51,564 nt of DNA, from positions 1 through 51,564 of the forward strand of contig PLZP01000076.1 of assembly GCA_003152215.1 (NCBI GenBank), given 5' to 3'. Made by a program: the position numbers and the translations under genes. The notes beneath the pieces are model-generated. The model saw only the letters and a program-made list of their open reading frames with translations. It ran no database searches and had not been told where the DNA came from. Shown one piece after another: positions 50,481-51,564 of this stretch (the stretch's first letter is position 1; each line of letters opens with the position of its first letter). The stretch comes from Acidimicrobiaceae bacterium (GTDB taxonomy: Bacteria > Actinomycetota > Acidimicrobiia > Acidimicrobiales > RAAP-2).

Positions 50481-50984
50481 GTGGCGAAGAAGAAGACAGC
50501 GAAGAAGATCCGAATCGGCGTCGTCGACACCATGTTCGCGCGCTACGACATGGGATCAGCGGCACGCGCCGAACTCGAAGCCTGCTCCGGTTACGGCGAA
50601 TCGTTCGCGGTCGTCTCACGCACGGTCCCGGGCTTCAAGGACCTCGCCGTCGCCGCGATGAACCTCATCCAAGAAGAGGGCTGTTCGATCGTCGTGGCGC
50701 TCGGCATGCCCGGCTCCGCACCAATCGACAAGCAGTGCGCCCACGAAGCTTCGATGGGCATCATGCAGGCACAACTCATGACCGCCACGCCCATCCTCGA
50801 GGTTTTCGTCCACGAAGACGAATCGGACGACCCGGACGTTCTCGCCAAGGTGTTCGACGACCGCTCGCGCAAGCACGCGCGCAATGCCTACTGGATGCTG
50901 TTCGACCCCGAGCAGCTGCGGCGCCGTGCGGGACAGGGCGTTCGCCAGGGTTTCGCTGACGCCGGCCCGCTAACTGGCAACTGA
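50481..50984 (+). CDS. ribC: Archaeal-type riboflavin synthase (RibC)
   Basis: A 167-residue protein that matches the archaeal riboflavin synthase family, related to lumazine synthase and unlike the two-barrel bacterial RibE/RibC. Conserved stretches are GVVDTMFARYDMGSAA, SRTVPGFKDLAVAAMNLI, EEGCSIVVALGMPGSAPIDK, CAHEASMGIMQAQLMT, EVFVHEDES, RKHARNAYWMLFDPE and GQGVRQGFADAGP. It joins two 6,7-dimethyl-8-ribityllumazine molecules to riboflavin. N-terminal Lys-rich MAKKKTAKK is extra. GTG start at 50481 with GGAGTGAC upstream. It stands alone between an acyl-CoA dehydrogenase and a thiolase gene, not in a rib operon. Similarity is strong by eye; a bacterial lumazine synthase would not have these motifs. 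Confidence 0.9.
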   Translation: MAKKKTAKKIRIGVVDTMFARYDMGSAARAELEACSGYGESFAVVSRTVPGFKDLAVAAMNLIQEEGCSIVVALGMPGSAPIDKQCAHEASMGIMQAQLMTATPILEVFVHEDESDDPDVLAKVFDDRSRKHARNAYWMLFDPEQLRRRAGQGVRQGFADAGPLTGN

Positions 50985-51020
50985 GGTCTTCGGGCCACCG
51001 CGGCGTTCTGTATGCTCATC

Positions 51021-51038
51021 GGTTACCTTGCAGTAACC
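51021..51038. promoter_or_regulatory. Inverted repeat upstream of the thiolase gene
   Basis: GGTTAC (51021-51026) and GTAACC (51033-51038) are perfect inverted halves 6 nt apart, ending 14 nt before the thiolase ATG. It could be an operator for a fatty-acid regulator or a leader hairpin. Confidence 0.4.
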
Positions 51039-51052
51039 AGTAGGAGGACCTC

Positions 51053-51564
51053 ATGCCCGAAGCCGTCATAGTCGCCACCGGACGTACTCCCATCGGACGC
51101 GCCTTCAAGGGGACACTCGTCGACATGCGACCTGACGACCTCACCGCGCTCGTCGTGCGAGCCGTCCTCGACAAGTTGCCCAACCTCGACCCCCACAGCG
51201 TGGAGGACCTCATGGTGGGGTGCGGACAACCGGCCGGTGAATCGGGATTCAACGTCGCTCGCGTCGCGGCACTCCTCGCCGGTCTAACCGACGTCCCCGG
51301 TGTGACCGTCAACCGTTACTGCTCTTCGTCGCTCCAGACGATTCGCATGGCCGCGCACGCAATCCGCGCCGGAGAAGGCGACGTCTTCATCGCCGCTGGC
51401 GTCGAGACCGTGTCGCGCTTCGCGAGCGGCGCCTCGGACAGTGGCAAGGCAGTAAACCCACTCTTCGCCGGCGCCATAGCGCGCAGCGCGCAACGTTCCG
51501 AGCGGGCCGGCGAACCCTGGACGCCCCAGCCCGGCCTGCCCGACATCTACATCGCCATGGGTCA
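51053..51564 (+). CDS. Thiolase (acetyl-CoA acetyltransferase), 5' part
   Basis: First 170 residues of a thiolase, cut by the window end. The N-terminus MPEAVIVATGRTPIGRAFKG is typical and the nucleophilic Cys lies in VNRYCSSSLQTI, at about residue 90. The enzyme condenses or cleaves acyl-CoA thioesters, consistent with the beta-oxidation genes nearby. The ATG at 51053 follows AGGAGG. The C-terminal His and Cys residues are out of view, so activity cannot be checked. Confidence 0.9.
   Translation, partial: MPEAVIVATGRTPIGRAFKGTLVDMRPDDLTALVVRAVLDKLPNLDPHSVEDLMVGCGQPAGESGFNVARVAALLAGLTDVPGVTVNRYCSSSLQTIRMAAHAIRAGEGDVFIAAGVETVSRFASGASDSGKAVNPLFAGAIARSAQRSERAGEPWTPQPGLPDIYIAMG

Overview
The window reads as chromosomal DNA of a GC-rich actinobacterium, most probably of the class Acidimicrobiia. 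The grounds are frequent GTG starts, many ATGA/GTGA stop-start overlaps, two LLM-class (F420-type) oxidoreductases, ECF sigma factors, hydrophobic secreted proteins with Thr-rich linkers, and actinobacterial-type envelope enzymes (L,D-transpeptidase-like, M15 peptidase). This placement is inferred from protein character; there is no rRNA or tRNA gene to confirm it. I saw no CRISPR array, prophage or intact insertion sequence.

Layout. 1-181: a relic of an IS3-type element. 344-3416: amino-acid permease, small membrane protein, NAD-dependent epimerase. 3549-9738: secreted beta-propeller, aldo/keto reductase, acyl-CoA-dehydrogenase-like protein, a MarR-MFS efflux unit with a clear palindromic operator, and a TetR regulator with its own inverted-repeat operator. 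9754-10629: HIT protein and a tiny zinc-ribbon protein containing a duplicated segment. 10651-15771: a co-directional run of four genes (LLM oxidoreductase, DUF1349 protein, papain-like protein, adenylate-cyclase/ATPase/TPR regulator). 15915-16966: YbjQ-type protein, small membrane protein, a heptamer tandem repeat, MmcQ/YjbR protein. 17018-20263: ECF sigma factor with a DUF4349 membrane protein, divergent from an HtrA-like protease. 20280-28402: desaturase, acyl-CoA ligase, YihY protein, a frameshifted SDR next to a secreted esterase, and a YCII/sigma-factor pair. 28509-33930: TetR, HpnA-like epimerase coupled to a class III aminotransferase, an atypical SDR and an exported PQQ-type propeller. 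34099-35516: overlapping M15 peptidase and L,D-transpeptidase-like genes. 35517-38832: the circularly permuted ATP-grasp / alpha-E / transglutaminase operon. 38989-47163: aldo/keto reductase, then surface-glycan-like genes (GT2, YfhO-like membrane protein, two small proteins, CapA-like and phosphodiester-glycosidase-like proteins). 47306-51564: PPK2, a second LLM oxidoreductase, acyl-CoA dehydrogenase, an archaeal-type riboflavin synthase and the start of a thiolase.

Themes. Three run through the window: lipid and acyl-CoA metabolism (two ACADs, ligase, desaturase, thiolase, HpnA-like pair), cell-envelope construction and surveillance (peptidases, transpeptidase, sigma/DUF4349/HtrA, GT2/YfhO, CapA), and flavin/F420 redox chemistry (LLM enzymes, RibC). 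The strongest single surprise is the archaeal-type riboflavin synthase at 50481-50984. The clearest sequence-level anomaly is the C5-run frameshift in the SDR gene near 24834. No wholly new system is provable from sequence alone; the four-gene cyclase cluster and the ATP-grasp/transglutaminase operon are the best candidates for incompletely described biology.
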